NCBI RefSeq assembly: GCF_019097595.1
Contig: NC_080715.1
Coordinates: 24,624,573-24,688,572, forward strand
Source: Hemibagrus wyckioides
Lineage: Eukaryota > Chordata > Actinopteri > Siluriformes > Bagridae
Length of the DNA stretch: 64,000 nt
Reading direction: 5' to 3'
Shown here: piece after piece, positions 14,381-27,351 of the stretch
Layout of the letters: each line of letters begins with the position of its first letter
How positions within the stretch are numbered: position 1 is the first letter of the stretch
The notes under the pieces: generated by a model
What the model saw: the letters and a program-made list of their open reading frames with translations, nothing else
Database searches by the model: none
What the model was told of the DNA's origin: nothing
Made by a program: the position numbers and the translations under genes

Positions 14381-16257
14381 ATCTCCTTGCTCTCAGTTTT
14401 CTGTAGCTGCACCATGTTTTAATCTAACTTGTGCCAATATCAGTCAAGTCTGTTGTTTTTGCTTTAGTATTTGGTTTGTCAGTCTTTGCTCTGCTTGTCC
14501 TCTTGATCCCCCTGTTTTCTCTCTTTCACCTTCTGACACCCTTTTATTCTCAATCTAAATCTCTAGCCAGTGCTTCTTCCCTGCTTTCATGTGTGCTTTT
14601 TCTGCCTTGTTGTGGTTACTGCTTTTATTAACCTGTCATACCTCTTCTTTGTTTAATTCTCTGCCGTCTTTATGCCTTGCTCTCATTCTTTTACTTTTTG
14701 TATTATCTGTCCGCCCGCCCACATGTTATTTAGTTCAGTCTTTGTTCATTCCTGTACTGAGGATAGCAACATGCCTCCCAAGGCTTTAGGATTAGGATAC
14801 AGTACACCAGGACAGATACCATTTCACCTTTTCTGTCCTCCCCCAGTGTATGTATTTGTGTCTTTCTGTCTAGACATCTCATAACTGTCAGTTTGATCAC
14901 ACAGGCTCCTTTTACAAACCTGAGCCTGAATGCGCCACAGAAAGCCTGTCAGTATCGTGTGCAGGATTTGTGTTTATATGCGTCTGTGTAAGGAACCATC
15001 AGCAGAGTGAGTGTGTGTGTGTATGTTAATGTGTATTTAACCATCAGGTCATATAGCAATCCTTGGTCAGTCATCTCCATGGTGCATTGCCATCATGTGC
15101 TACATCCTTTTTGCTTTCCTTGGTGTCATTTGCATGCACAGTCCCCCTTCAGCTGGAAATGCAACGCATCACATGCGCAACAGAGCGTGGAAGCTCTCAG
15201 GAGATTCCATAAAAGGTAGCTGAAGGCTTTTAATCACAGATAGTTTAATCCTACCTTTAAAAGTCACCCATCTCTAAAAAACACCATTTAAACCAGCTTT
15301 GATGTTCAGTTCCAATCTTGATGTCCTGCTTGAAAGCTCTTGGAAAAGCATTTAGACTGTGTGCCCTCTGAGTTACCTGGCCAGTGTGATCTCTAAGGTC
15401 CTGTCCACATGTATACACATGTTTTTTAGCCCTCCATTTAAAAAAATAATTCTTGCCAACACTATACTTGTGTGATATTGATATAGATTTTTCCCTTGTG
15501 ATTTAGCATTAAATAATACCTAATAATCATCCAAACCTGTCAGGAAAACAAGCATTTCCACCATTTCTGGTATAAAGGGGTATGACGATAATATTAGCAA
15601 CTGTGAAAGAGGTGTTTCAGAAATGCCAGCAAGATGGTGGGCTTTTAGCTGATTACTTTATTCACAACCCTAACAAATATTTTGTTAATGTATGTTAACT
15701 TAAAAATTAAACTAATCTTAGCTGAGCGTAGCACGTTGAAGAATATCACATTAATGAATGCAGAACTTGTCAGAATGTCAGCATGTGTGCAAGTGTGAGC
15801 TCAATCAAGCGCACATTAGATGAGGAAAACACTGTCAATCATTCCACGTTATGTCAATTAGCTCATATCCTGTTTTTCGGGTGAAAATGACTGCTCTTTT
15901 CATATATTCCTGAATGCTAAATCATATTCAAATGCAAAAGGTTGCCAGGTCAATGCAGTAAAAACTGTATAGAGATGATTAAATTGTTAAAATGGACAAG
16001 CCAAGACCACACAGCAGTGTTTTTGGAACCATCTCAGTCCAAATGAAAATGATTTGAAAATGCTGATGTGAGCTTGGCATGGCAGTCTAGTGATAGTGTG
16101 CCATAGTCCCCAGGAATAACGATAAGAGCAGCTGTAGAGATGGCAAAATGCAGGAAAGTGCCAACACAAGGATTCATATCACTCGTTTGGCAGTGAGATG
16201 GAACTAGGTTACACTTGAATGATATTCAGGATTGCAGATGTGTTATCAAATAAAAAA

Positions 16258-16555
16258 TTCCATCCATCCATCCATCCATTTTCTGTAGTGCTTATCCTAC
16301 ACAGGGTCACAGGGAGCCTGGGGTCTATCCCAGGGGGCTCAGGGACAAGGTGCCAGCATATCACAGGGCACACACACACACAGTATGGGCAATTAGGGAT
16401 AGTCAGTCTATAACACAGGTATTTGAACTGGGGGAGGAAACAGGAGTACCCAGAAAAAAACCCATGGGGAGAGCATGCAAACTCTATGGACACAGGGTGA
16501 TGGTTTGAATCGAACCCCCAACCATGGAGGTGCGAGGCAAACTTGCTAACCTCAT
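16258..16555 (-). mobile_element. tRNA-derived SINE, minus strand
   Basis: It reads from a CCATCCATCC tail through CAGGGTCACAGGGAGCCTGG to GAATCGAACC, the reverse complement of a B box. Same family as 20565-20865. It makes spurious ORFs on both strands. Confidence 0.75.
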
Positions 16556-16859
16556 CTCACAAAATATAGTCTCACAAATTATAGATCATGCACTAACCTC
16601 CAGGTTAGTGCCCAATGACAAAAGACTTTTAGCACATTCATTACACATGCAAAACAGTCACATGCAGGCTGATGTTGTGACATCAGTGTTTCAAAAGCAT
16701 ACATTTTTCCCATTTTGCCACACCAAACACTTCATTTGCCATGCCCAAAAACACCATTTTCATTTTCATGTGGACGAGAGGCCAAAACACAAAGGACAAA
16801 ATCCTGTTTTCCATTCCTGTTCTAAATCGAGCTCCACTGTCATGACAAGAACCTTCTGA

Positions 16860-17127
16860 ACCTCTCTCCTCATTGTCTTACATCACTGTCACTCTCGGAC
16901 AGACCCCTCATCGCTCCAGCTCTCCTTATCTGCTGCTGTCTGGATCATTCATTTTTCTTCATCAGCACTGATTCTTTCCTCTCTGTCATCACTCCTCTAT
17001 GGCAGGCAGCCGCCCGCCAAATAAGCCTCCCAGCTGTTTTCTTTTCATCACCTCTCCACTTCCATCAATCTGAGCACGGGATCCTTCATCTGCTCTCTTG
17101 CGCTAAGCCATGGTCAGATCAGCTCAG
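16860..17127 (+). other. Candidate alternative first exon (MVRSAQ)
   Basis: An ATG with good context (GCCATGG) at 17110-17112 is followed by five codons to CAG and then a strong donor GTGAGC at 17128. The exon would leave in phase 0, which fits exon 2 of the PLCL gene at 42176 and would give MVRSAQ joined to DPSVTKV. The preceding 250 bases are less AT-rich than their surroundings and free of repeats. No TATA box or CpG island is clear. Speculative: short ATG-to-donor matches can occur by chance. Confidence 0.2.
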
Positions 17128-20100
17128 GTGAGCCAGGATTACTTTTCTTGCCAGTTTCACACTCCAGCAGAGAAGCTTACTTCCTCTCTTAATAAGGCGG
17201 TCAGTTGACCTTCACACCTGAGCAGGATCCAGGTTATTCTATACCTGCATGTCAGGGCAGCAACTGAGAGGAATTATGGGTAGAGAGTGAGTGTTTTAGT
17301 AGTTATGCTAGTGCTGTCACTTGATACATTACAGTGTTACACCAACACACTGTTACATTTACATTTTACATTTCTGGCATTTGGCATATGCCGTTATCTC
17401 TTACAGCTGATCTCCTTTTTATGCAACTGTTAGCATACAGGCACTAGCTCCAAACTTGATTAAATATCAAGTGTACAATGGTGGTTTGTAAGCTTCAGTG
17501 ATGTGCTTTGAAAGAGTTTCAATGCAGACCTGAACTACATTTATTGTCCCAAAGAGCTGAAGATCATTTCAAGAGATTTTACTCTGAAATCTACAGTTCA
17601 TTTGGATCAGAGTTCTTAATCAGCATGTCAGTCTTAGACAGAGGCGGTTTTCACAGTGAGCATGTATGCTATGGTCCGATACTGAATGTGACTGTTCCCT
17701 GAGTCTCCACAATGTTGGTCTGGTTTCAGGCTCACTTGATTCCATTAAAGCCCGGTGCATTTTTGTTCATCTTACTTAATTGCAAACATGCATGGAGAAA
17801 ACAACATAACTCACTATTTATATATCGCCTCTCTGTTGTCCCAAAATATTCCCCTGCCAGTCATGCTACACATGTTTTGTGGAAATGAATGATGACATCA
17901 TCAGCTACACATGGGCAGGTATGCCCAGTACAACTGAACTCACACCACCTCCTACAGTTTGTCCACATGGCAGCTTTCGCATCACTAATTTTTCATCTGA
18001 ACTTTGCTCTGTTTTGGAAATGCCGGTGTGTAATCCTCCAGACAGATGTAGATAGATGCATATTTGTATTTTTTTAAAATTTTTCTGTGAATCAGTGCAC
18101 CAGTAGATGCATTTATTGTTAGCTTGTTCTTTATTCTTTATTGCTACATTTCCCACAAAAGCAAATAAGTGAAAAAGCAAGTAAAAGGAAAAAAAAAATC
18201 AGTTTAAAACTCCTAATTGCTTAGTGGTTTTGTAGTGATATTCTCTGCTGTAACTGTTAAGAAACATGGAAAAAAATGTTGCTGGTGAACATGAAAATGG
18301 TCCAGCAATTAAATGGCGAGTGTACATTCTTTTCTGAGAGTGTTATGAAGCTTGTTGGATGATGATGAGTTTGCAAGAGCTTTTATGAGGGAGACCCGTA
18401 GTGCTTATATATACAGTTGATGTGTGTTATGATTCCAGGACATTTGTGGTAATTGCAAAGTGTCAGTTAAATGGTACTCTTGAACCTATAAACCCTTCAG
18501 GGTGATGAGTGTGGCTGCAGTTGTTGTTAGACATTTGGACATTTTGACAGCTTGTTGAAGCCAAATTGTGTATTTTGATTGAAAGGAAGGTGTATTTTAG
18601 TGTGCAAGGTGAATGGGAGCATCTGGGTTCCTGAGTGTGGTGGCCCCCGTTGCTAAGGCAACAATTACCACGGAGCACAGATGAAAGTTTGTCTCCTGCA
18701 GACTTGAGCTCAAGCCCTCATTACCTCACCATGAGGGTCTGCCACCAACTGCATCTGTGTATGTGTGCCTTTGCATGCCCCCATGTGCAAGTGTGTGTGT
18801 GTGTAAGTGAGAAAAAGAAAAAGAGAGAGACAAGCAGAGACAGGGAAAAACAAATCATTCCAGCATCATGGAGGTGAGAATGTGATATTCACCATTCCCT
18901 AGAAGTTTACATGTACATGTGTATTGAATCTGTGATGCTGATTTATTTTCTTTAAGAGTAGCTCCCACAGTTGTGCAGACTCCAACACACATGGTTATGT
19001 GTTTGCTTTAATTTGTTATCCTGCCAGAAATAATGGCTAATTCACAGGGACTTGTATAGTCGCTGTTCCACGTTAACTAAGACTAATAAAAACATATAAA
19101 AAAAAAAAAAATAACAAATAAATAAAAAGATTAAAAAACAAACTGTTTATTTAATTATTTATTTATTTTATTTATTTATTTATTTTTTTAATTTAATTTT
19201 ATTTTTTTTTTTACTAGACAGCAAAAGCCAAAAAAACTGCTGATACTGTGAAATTTTTAATAGAAATTTGTGTAACATGTGGTTTTCTGCCACAGGAAAG
19301 TCAGACTTGCCAAGCAATTTGAGCTTTCTGGTTTCTCTGTAACATGACTAACTGTGTGGGTTTAAAAAAAAAAAAAATCATGTTATCTTCAAGAGATTGA
19401 AAGTTAGAGAGGGTGAAAAGGGGTTTGTTAATATCTGCTATAACACAAGTCTGCTTTTTTCACATATGTTCCATTATACATTATACTGAACTGGAACTGG
19501 CTAAAAAAACATGACGGGAGGATGTTAAGAAGTCTAATCATTGGCAAATTACTGTGGTTTAAGAGGAAGAAGCCATTCTGGCACATGCTGTTATAGGAAA
19601 ACAATCACTTTCAGTCTCATCAGGTCACATCACATTGCACTGTTGTTGATTCTTTTCTGATGGTTGATTAACAGCATATCCTCTCCTGCTTCGTGCTGTA
19701 TATATTCCAGACTTCTTCAACAGCATCACTGCCTTATATAGAATGATTTAGAATCCAGTTCCTTCTCACACATGGGCGTAAGTTTTCGCTCGCATTCTTG
19801 TACACATACTGCTTTGTTTTCCTCTTGGCTCATTTTTCCGGATGGTGTGCACCTGCCTGCAGATGAGAGAGAAAGCAAATAAAGGTTTGAAAATAAAGTA
19901 TTTAAGATGCAAGTATATGAAACACACAATGCAAAAACATTTTAATAAATGACTTTTGTTGTTCAAGAAACTTCAGCTTGTAACTTTTTTACATTTAAAT
20001 ATCTGACACACGAGTACTCAACTCCAGGCCCACACACAACAGTGTTTTTCGTTAGCGTTAATACACCCCGACTGAACTCATCAGCTAATTATCATGCCCT

Positions 20101-20560
20101 TCAGCTTTGAACTGAATTATTTGTATGTGAGAGGAGGGAAAGCACTTAATTAGGCAGGAGTGTGGCCACTTGGGATTGGCACTGTGCATCTCTAAATCAG
20201 CAGTATGAATTAGTGAGATATTGACATATTGGGCTAAGAATGAACATTGTGTTATCATGTAGACAAAAGCTTTACGTCTTTCAATAACCAAGACTTATTA
20301 GTTTGCAAGAATGCAATGATTTGTGCATCACTTAGATTGGATTTGCTCTATATTGTATACTGTTTAATGGTTTTATGCGCTGAATTTTATGTGATGAAAA
20401 ATTCAAGCCTTTGTTGTGTGATGTTGAGCATAACTTTGGAACATTAAGCTTGCAGAGATTTAACTTGGTAATGTGAGTATTCATACAATTAGTCGATATC
20501 CAGATATATCCTCTGATAATGGAAAAAGAGGAATTGATGCCTTAAAGCTGGGGTAAGGAG
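17128..20560. other. Noncoding stretch, no gene seen
   Basis: No exon recognised. AT-rich TTTA/TAAA sequence at 19095-19215. 20040-20230 is repeat-free with TAATTA sites (CAGCTAATTATC, CACTTAATTAGG), a weak candidate for conserved noncoding DNA. Confidence 0.55.
17338..17405 (-). repeat. SINE tail fragment
   Basis: TTTCTGGCATTTGGCATATG is the reverse complement of the CCAAATGCCATAAATG tail of the SINE at 22565. Confidence 0.45.
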
Positions 20561-20564
20561 TGAG

Positions 20565-20865
20565 GTTTATGGTGGCTTAGTGGGTGGCATGTTTGCCTTG
20601 CATGTCCGGGGCTACAGGTTTCGATTCCCATCTCTGTCCTGTGTGTGTGGGGTTTGCATGTTCTACCTGTAATTTTGGGGTTTCCTCTGGCTTCTTTGGT
20701 GTCCTCCCCCAGTCCAAAGGCATGCGTTGTAGACTTGTTTGTGTGTGTGTGATTGTGATGGATTTATGCTCTGTCCAGGGTGTTCCCTGCCTTGTGCCCC
20801 TGAGTCCTTTCCACATTTCCATTGACTCTGTGTAAGATAAGTGCTACAGAAAATAGATGGATGGG
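20565..20865 (+). mobile_element. tRNA-derived SINE, most complete copy
   Basis: The A-box-like TGGCTTAGTGG, about 50 bases before the B-box-like GGTTTCGATTCCC, is followed by the family body (GGGGTTTGCATGTTCT, GTGTCCTCCCCCAGTCCAAA) and a tail ending AATAGATGGATGG. ORFs across it on both strands are by-products. Confidence 0.8.
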
Positions 20866-22564
20866 AAGCTTGGCTGAACCTGTTGTCACACCAGGAAGTG
20901 ACAGGTTGTTTAGGTTTTTTCAAATTTTGTTCTTGTAGCATGTAGAGATTGCTGTCACTGTCACTTGTAGTCACTTTTGTTCTGATAAGAAGCCAAAATG
21001 TAAATGCTTTCTCAAGCTGGTTTTGCTGAAATCATGGGTCAGTATCACATATTTCTGTGTCCACCTTTTTGGGTTTTTTTATTGTGACTAAGTCATGTTT
21101 AATCGTGTATGAGATTGATAGCATTCTAACATCAGCAAATTTAATTGTATGTGCCGATTTTTGATGTTGCTAACATCAGCGTGGTTTTACAGCATTCACG
21201 TACTAAGCTTGAGTGACTGGCTTTCATGCTTCTCTGTTTTTTTTGAGTCCCAGTTTTAGACATAACCATGACCCATTAATTAGCTGTTCCATATCATGTG
21301 ACAGCTACCACCATGAGTAGGTGAGGGCAACACGCACTTCCTCAGACTAGCTACCACATATGTTTTTAGAAGTTGTAATTAGTAACGTCACTGATGTACA
21401 CCTACATTATGAAGCACTTATACAACCTGAGCACTATTTCCATCTATACATTGATTTTGCACATTGACAACATTTCTGTCCTTATACCATTATAGCCCTG
21501 CTTAATAGGTCATCTTCTGGTCTTGTGTAGTGCCTGGGTCCAGTACCCACAATTCTTGAGTTGACTTGACCTTTAACCTTATTTTTGACAGTCCTAGTGA
21601 AAAAAATGTTTTATATCAAGCAAAATAACCTTTTATAGTTTGGTACAATAATCCCATAAACAGTTCTGCTTTTGAGGCTGGGAGTGGTGTGTCAGAAAGG
21701 AGAACTGAGCCTCATGCTATAGGGGTTTTATAGCAGGAATATTTGACAGAGAGGTTTATGGTAAGCCTTTATGGTAGATCTTTACGGGCAAGGATATGAG
21801 AAAGGTCTAACACTGCTGACGAACGATTGCAAAGAGGAAACAAAGCCCATTCAGGTGAATGGCAGCTTTATCTCTTTGTTGGAATTGCTTCTACTTTTGG
21901 TAACGCAATGGTGCCTTTCAAATTGCAGACAATGGTACAGCCTATCTATGGTGTATACCTTGTTTAAGTTGTAAAGCCAGAGCATTTTCTGGGGTTTCTT
22001 GAGGTATTTCTGCAGTTAGTAAGAGGTATAATGTGTGTATGTGTGTGTGATTAGGGGTGTAATGTGCATGTATGTGTGTGTGCATGTGTGATTAGAGTTT
22101 TATGTGCAGTGTGTGTCAGATTATCTTTTGGCACACTATGCTGATTGTGAACAAAGCCTAGGATCCTTCAGACCTACCCATTTGCAAATGAAGCATGTGA
22201 CTAATAACTATTTCCGATGCGATAAATATTTCCAGCAAAAACTCCAGTCAACCATCAAATCTGCCACCAAAGAATTTAGTACTGATATGAGTGATGTATT
22301 TGATATGAGTCTCACCACATGGAAAGTGGCACAGTAGCTAGTCATGCTATCCTGAGCTCTAATCATGGTAACCTGTATAGTTACATTTGTTGTAAGTGAC
22401 AGGACGAAAAGGACAGAGAGGATGATGATTTACTTTCACTGTCAGACACATGTAATGTAATGACGGTTTACAGGGCTGGTACGGATGAATAGTGCTGGTG
22501 GTACATGCTAGTGGTAGTGAGATGTTATCAGTCAGTAATTGTTGCTATATATATATATAAAAAA

Positions 22565-22785
22565 GAGGAAAAGTGGAAGTGGAAGGGAAAGTGGTAGCTC
22601 ACTGATAAAGGAATAGTGTTACTGATTAGAAAGATGTGAGTTTAAATCCCAGCACAATCAAGCTACCACTGCCGGGCCTCTGAGCAAGGCCCTTAAACCT
22701 CAATTATTCAGTCATAAATGAGATAAGTGTAATTTGCTCTGTTTAAGGGTGTCTGCCAAATGCCATAAATGGAAAGAGATTTTTA
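22565..22785 (+). mobile_element. tRNA-derived SINE, second family
   Basis: The A-box-like GGTAGCTCACTGA and B-box-like GAGTTTAAATCCCAG are followed by CTCTGAGCAAGGCCCTTAAAC and the tail GTGTCTGCCAAATGCCATAA. Fragments of the same tail appear at 17338-17405, 27963-28090 and 29175-29245. Confidence 0.7.
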
Positions 22786-22974
22786 TTCCATGTCAGGGGT
22801 TTGTGTGTTGTATGTTGCTTTACATTGTTGTAGTATAGCAAACAAGTCCACAAATAAGATCAGAATTTAGATCTGAGTATTTGGGATAGCATTAGTCTTT
22901 TCAAGCAGTGTGATTTGGCTGACCCACCCGATTCTATATTAATATCAGTGTCCATCATGAAAAGTCCAAGACAA

Positions 22975-23960
22975 CCTTTGACCAATTCCACACACTCCTG
23001 TATAAAGACTGAAAGAAAGTTCCACCTGCTCCCATAGAATGTTTGACCAAACCTCTGCTTGGATAGATCAAACATTCTACAGGTGATGGTTTGATTGGTC
23101 AAAGATTCTGTGGGGGAGGGCAGGATTTATGTAGAATTTTTGACCAATCCTGCCCTCTCTCACAGAATATTTCACCAATCCAATTTCCTGCAGGACTTAC
23201 GACTAATTCTACCTGCTTCAGTAGAACCATTGTCCAATCCTGCCCTCTGCAGTAGATCACTTGACCAATCATGTCCTCTGACATAGAACATTTGAAAATC
23301 CCACCCTCTACTGTTGATCACTTGACCAATCCTGTCTTTTGATGTATTGACCAATTCTGTTCTCTGCTGTAGATCACTTGACCAATCCTGTCCTCTGCTC
23401 TAGATCACTTGACCAATCCTGTCCTCTGCTAAAGATCAATTAACTAATCCCATCCTCTGCTGTAGATCACTTGACCAATCCTATCATCTGCTGTAGATCA
23501 CTTGACCAGTCCTGTCCTCTGCTAAAGATCAGTTAACTAATCCCAGCCTCTGCTGGAGATCACTTGACCAAGCCTGTCGTCTGCTGTATTGACCAATCCC
23601 ATCCTCTGCTATAGATCACTTGACCAATCCTGGTTCCTGATGTATTGACCAATCCTTTTCTCTTCTGCAGATCACTGAACCAGTCCTGTCCTCTGCTATA
23701 GATCACTTGACCAATCCTGTCTTCTGCCACAGAACATTTGCCTAACTGTCCTCTTCTGTACATCACTTGACCAATCTTTTCCTCTGGCACAGTACATTTC
23801 ACTAATCCCACCATTTGCTGCACACCTTTTGATCAATTACACTCTTTTACATAGAATGTTTGACCAAACCCACCTGCTCAGTAAAGTATTTGATAAAACC
23901 ACGCTCAGTTCCACACAGCATTTGACCAGTTCCACCTGCTTTGACCAGTCTCTTCCACTA
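22975..23960. repeat. CCAAT-containing 31-bp minisatellite, about 29 units
   Basis: Units of about 31 bases, with some of 25-26, repeat a core TTGACCAATCC followed by TGTCCTCTGCTGTAGATCAC. Unit length and sequence drift, being most regular from about 23230 to 23760 and decayed at the edges. Most units carry CCAAT in the same orientation. Minus-strand frames across it yield repeated IGQVIYSRGQDW peptides, which are a by-product of the repeat. Confidence 0.92.
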
Positions 23961-24931
23961 GAAAGAAATGAGTAATTTACATCACAGGGACCTGGAATGA
24001 ATGGATGAATGGATGAATTAAATGAATGAAAGCAGTAATCTGATCACTTAACACTGCTTAAGGAACTGGTTGTGTACAGTATGCTTCGGTGTTAATTAAC
24101 ATGGCTTTTCTTTGTCCCATGAGATTCATTCCACTCCCACTCACATGAAAGTTTAAACCACCAGCTGCCATGATTTGTTCTGGTGGGTCCCGTGAGACCT
24201 TGACTATGCGGTCAGTTTTTACTTACACTTTAATGGTGATGTTTTAGTGGTAGAAACATACAGCATGTGTTTTATATCTTTTGGTAGGTATTGTGCATAT
24301 GTGTCTGTTTTCATTTGTTATGGAAAAACATTATTCAGGACTATGGCAGTAGTATTTAGTTAGTAGTGTACCAGAGGGTGATATAACAGGGTTTTAAGAA
24401 ATGGGAAAGAATGTCTAAGGCTTCACGTCACGTCAGGAATAACCCTTTTAACTATTGCTTTTGAGCCAAAATGGGTTTTCTGTAGGTGTTGATATGCTGT
24501 ATGTGGACTAAAGTGGCTTTTACATTGCTGATCATTTTATGCTGGCATTATACCATTAAATTACACTTGTGCCTGAGCAAAAAGTAAAGCCTATGATATA
24601 GGAACTCAATACAGGATCTCTTAACAGTTCCCATGTTGTTCTCTGAGCACCAAACACACACATAGCCACACATACATTCGCACATATACACACAGGCACA
24701 CATCTAGTCTATAAATCAAGCCCACAGTAGCAGCACATATCCATCTTATATCCAAATGACCTTGAGTACGACTATTACTGATCTCTAAGCTGAGTCAGGC
24801 CCGGTTAGCCTGTGTGTTCGTACTGTGGGTGTGCAAAAGTGGCTTGTATGCTGTATTTTAGCTTTTGTTTAAGAATGGCTTCTTATTAAATGTGTCCTGA
24901 GAGCATCTTGTGGTTTCCTCTGAATTTGGTC

Positions 24932-24970
24932 TGTGTGTGTGTGTGTGTATGTGTGTGTGTGTGTGTGTGT
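24932..24970. repeat. GT microsatellite
   Basis: Nearly pure GT run. Confidence 0.95.
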
Positions 24971-25654
24971 TTGGAGTGTGTGGGTGTTTGAGTGCTTCAT
25001 GGTGTATGTCTGTATGTGGGAGTGAGAGTTTGAGGTTGTGCGTCAGCTAATGAACAAGTCTGCACTTGTAGTGATAGTGATGAATATGTAGTGACTTGGA
25101 GCGCAGTGTTTTAAACACATACACTGAAGGCTTGTGTGCGTGTGTGTGTGTGTGAGTGTGTATGAGACTGGGTGGTTTTTGTAAACAAAACATGATTATA
25201 CTTTATTTGTATTTGTTTCCAAGGATGCACATTTTCGAATGTGGGACTGGGAGTGTTTATTAAAGTGTCATTGTGTGTTTGTGTCTTTTTGATTGAGTAT
25301 GTGAACATTGGACATATGGAGTGTTTAAACAATGGTTGTGTGTGTGTTGCAATATGATATAGTCACTGTGCATGTTTGTGAAATGGGAAAATGAATCAAA
25401 ATTTCTGTTGGGATACATTTCGACCTCACATGCAGTATGGGTAAGTTTTTGTCTCTTGTATTACCGTCTGTCTGTGACTCTGTGTGTGACTGTGTGACTC
25501 TGTGTGTGACTCTGTGTGTTGTGTGTGTGTATGTGTGTGTGTTTGTTCTTTTTCTGTGGGTATGGGGTACATGCCTCTTTTGTGAGTGGATTTCACTGTA
25601 TTTGCATACTCCTATGTAACTGCGTGTTATATTTACAGAAGAGGTCATTTCCCA

Positions 25655-25706
25655 GAGGAGAGAGCGAGAGAGAGAGAGAGTAGAGAGAGAAAGAGAGAGA
25701 GAAAGG
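25655..25706. repeat. GA microsatellite
   Basis: Imperfect GA run. Confidence 0.9.
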
Positions 25707-26002
25707 CGTTAAGGGAGGAAGGCCAGTAGCTGGGTCTCCTGTATGTTGCATAAGCAGATTATATTATGTAAGAGCTTTCTTTTTCTTTCAAGAGGGACAA
25801 ATGTACACATGGTTGGTGCGAGATTTTCCCTCAGTACAACATTCACCCCAGTGTCCTTGTACACAAAAATGGGCACAATCAAAATAATAATAATGTGTGG
25901 TGTGTGTGTGTGTTGAGTGTGTGTGGGTGTCTGGATGTGCTTGTGCATTCTTACAGGTAGCTGCCACTTCGCACAGACAGCATACTTTCACTCAGCTATA
26001 TA

Positions 26003-26710
26003 TAACAACATAAAAACGTGTATAATATTGTGTAGATCCCTGTGTGCCAATAAAACAGCTTTGGCCCGTTGAAGCATGGACTCCACAAGACCTCTGAAGG
26101 TGTGCTGTGGTTTCTGGCACCAAGAATCCTGTTCGTTTTGATGTGAGGCTTCCATGGATCAGACTTGTTTGTACAGCTCATCCCACAGATGCTCGATCAG
26201 ATTGAGATTTGAGGCCAAGTCAACACCTAGAACACTTTGTCATGTTCCTCAAACAATTTCTGAACAATTTTTGCAGTGTGTCAGGGAGCATTATCCTGCT
26301 GAAAGAGGACACTGACATTAGGGAATACCTTTGCCATGAAGAGGTGTACTTGCTTAGGTAGGTGGTACGTGTCAAAGTAACATCAATATGAATGCCGGGA
26401 CCCAAGGTTTCCTAGCGGAGCATTGTGCAGAGCATCACACTGTCTCCATCTGCTTGCCTTTTTCCCATAGTGCATCCTGGTGTCATCTCTTCCCCAGGTA
26501 AGTAACACACACGTACTAAGCCATCCTCGTGATGTAAAAGAAAATGTGATTCATCAGACCAGGCCATCTTTTTCCATTGCTCCAGGGTGTGCATTTCTGA
26601 TGCTCACGTACCCATTGCAGGTGCTTTCGGCAGTGGACAGGGGTCAGCATGGGTACTCTGACTGGCCTGTGGCTATGCAGAAGCATATGTAGTAAGCTTT
26701 GAGATATATA
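26003..26710 (-). mobile_element. Tc1-like transposon relic, 5' truncated
   Basis: Minus-strand frames spell pieces of the same Tc1 transposase as at 9240: RPVRVPMLTPVHCRKHLQWV, the DDE core around WSDESHFLLHHEDG, LPGEEMTPGCTMGKRQADG, and GPGIHIDVTLTRTTYL. Frameshifts separate them. The N-terminal DNA-binding half is missing and the sequence stops near 26710, just before a long CA microsatellite. Confidence 0.85.
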
Positions 26711-26826
26711 CACACATGAAAGTTTTCCTCATGGTGAAAGCCAGATGTCCCCAAAAGGTCAAGGCTGTCAGATTATTCCTATCCTTGTAGAAACATTTGG
26801 TCCTCGACATGATATAACAAACATGC

Positions 26827-26830
26827 CCAC

Positions 26831-26875
<45 letters not shown>
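26827..26875. repeat. CA microsatellite
   Basis: Long CA run about 115 bases beyond the truncated end of the Tc1 relic at 26003-26710. Confidence 0.95.
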
Positions 26876-26879
<4 letters not shown>

Positions 26880-27178
26880 GTTGACCCATGCATAACATTT
26901 TGAATATCCCATAAACATTATTATCAGTGAACGGTTCTATTTATGTATATCTTTTACTGAATATATGTGGCTGCATCATTAATATATGCACTAGAGAGGG
27001 ATAAAAGGCTGATTGTAAGATTGTGGGATTACATTTGCAGCCTGCTGATGTTGCCTGCCACAATGAGGAACAGGAATATTTAGTATTAAAGACATTGAGA
27101 CATCAATCAAACACAAAGCTAATACAGTGTATAGGTGTTAGGTGTATACAAAGGTACATAAAAATCTGACATGCCACT

Positions 27179-27351
27179 TTACAGGGAGTGTCTCCTCTCC
27201 TCTGTGGACATCATTCGTAGGTGTGTTCCTGTTCCAGGAGGTTTCTCCATGTCAGTCTCTTCATCATCTCTGAGCACCTTGATGACTAGTCGTAATGGCC
27301 TGTTTTTTGCCACATTGTTGGCGTCATCCAGATGATTCTCATGGCCTGTGG
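27179..27351 (-). CDS. Unrecognised protein-like minus-strand exon or remnant
   Basis: On the minus strand a plausible acceptor (TTTCACCTGTCCTAACAG, AG at 27352-27353) is followed by 56 open codons ending in TAA at 27179-27181. The translation is hydrophilic and looks protein-like: TGHENHLDDANNVAKNRPLR, then LVIKVLRDDEETDMEK, then PPGTGTHLRMMSTEERRHSL. I do not recognise the family. There is no upstream partner exon or start codon that I can support, and the in-frame stop lies only a few codons before the acceptor. It may be a fragment of an old transposon or retrocopy, or chance. Confidence 0.2.

Noticed and set aside
14009..14884. Chain of overlapping Leu/Ser-rich ORFs that look like membrane proteins
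   Set aside because: Caused by CT microsatellites and pyrimidine-rich sequence; the frames are short and match no family.
22104..22337. 77-codon plus-strand ORF that looks protein-like
   Set aside because: No recognisable family, no splice context and no supporting neighbours; length is within chance expectation.
23095..23823. ORFs with repeated IGQVIYSRGQDW as a repeat protein
   Set aside because: The peptides follow from the minisatellite period read out of step; frames break and switch between units.
22975..23960. Regular 31-bp repeats resembling a CRISPR array
   Set aside because: The units are contiguous with no unique spacers, vary in length and sequence, and the genome is eukaryotic. 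It is a minisatellite.
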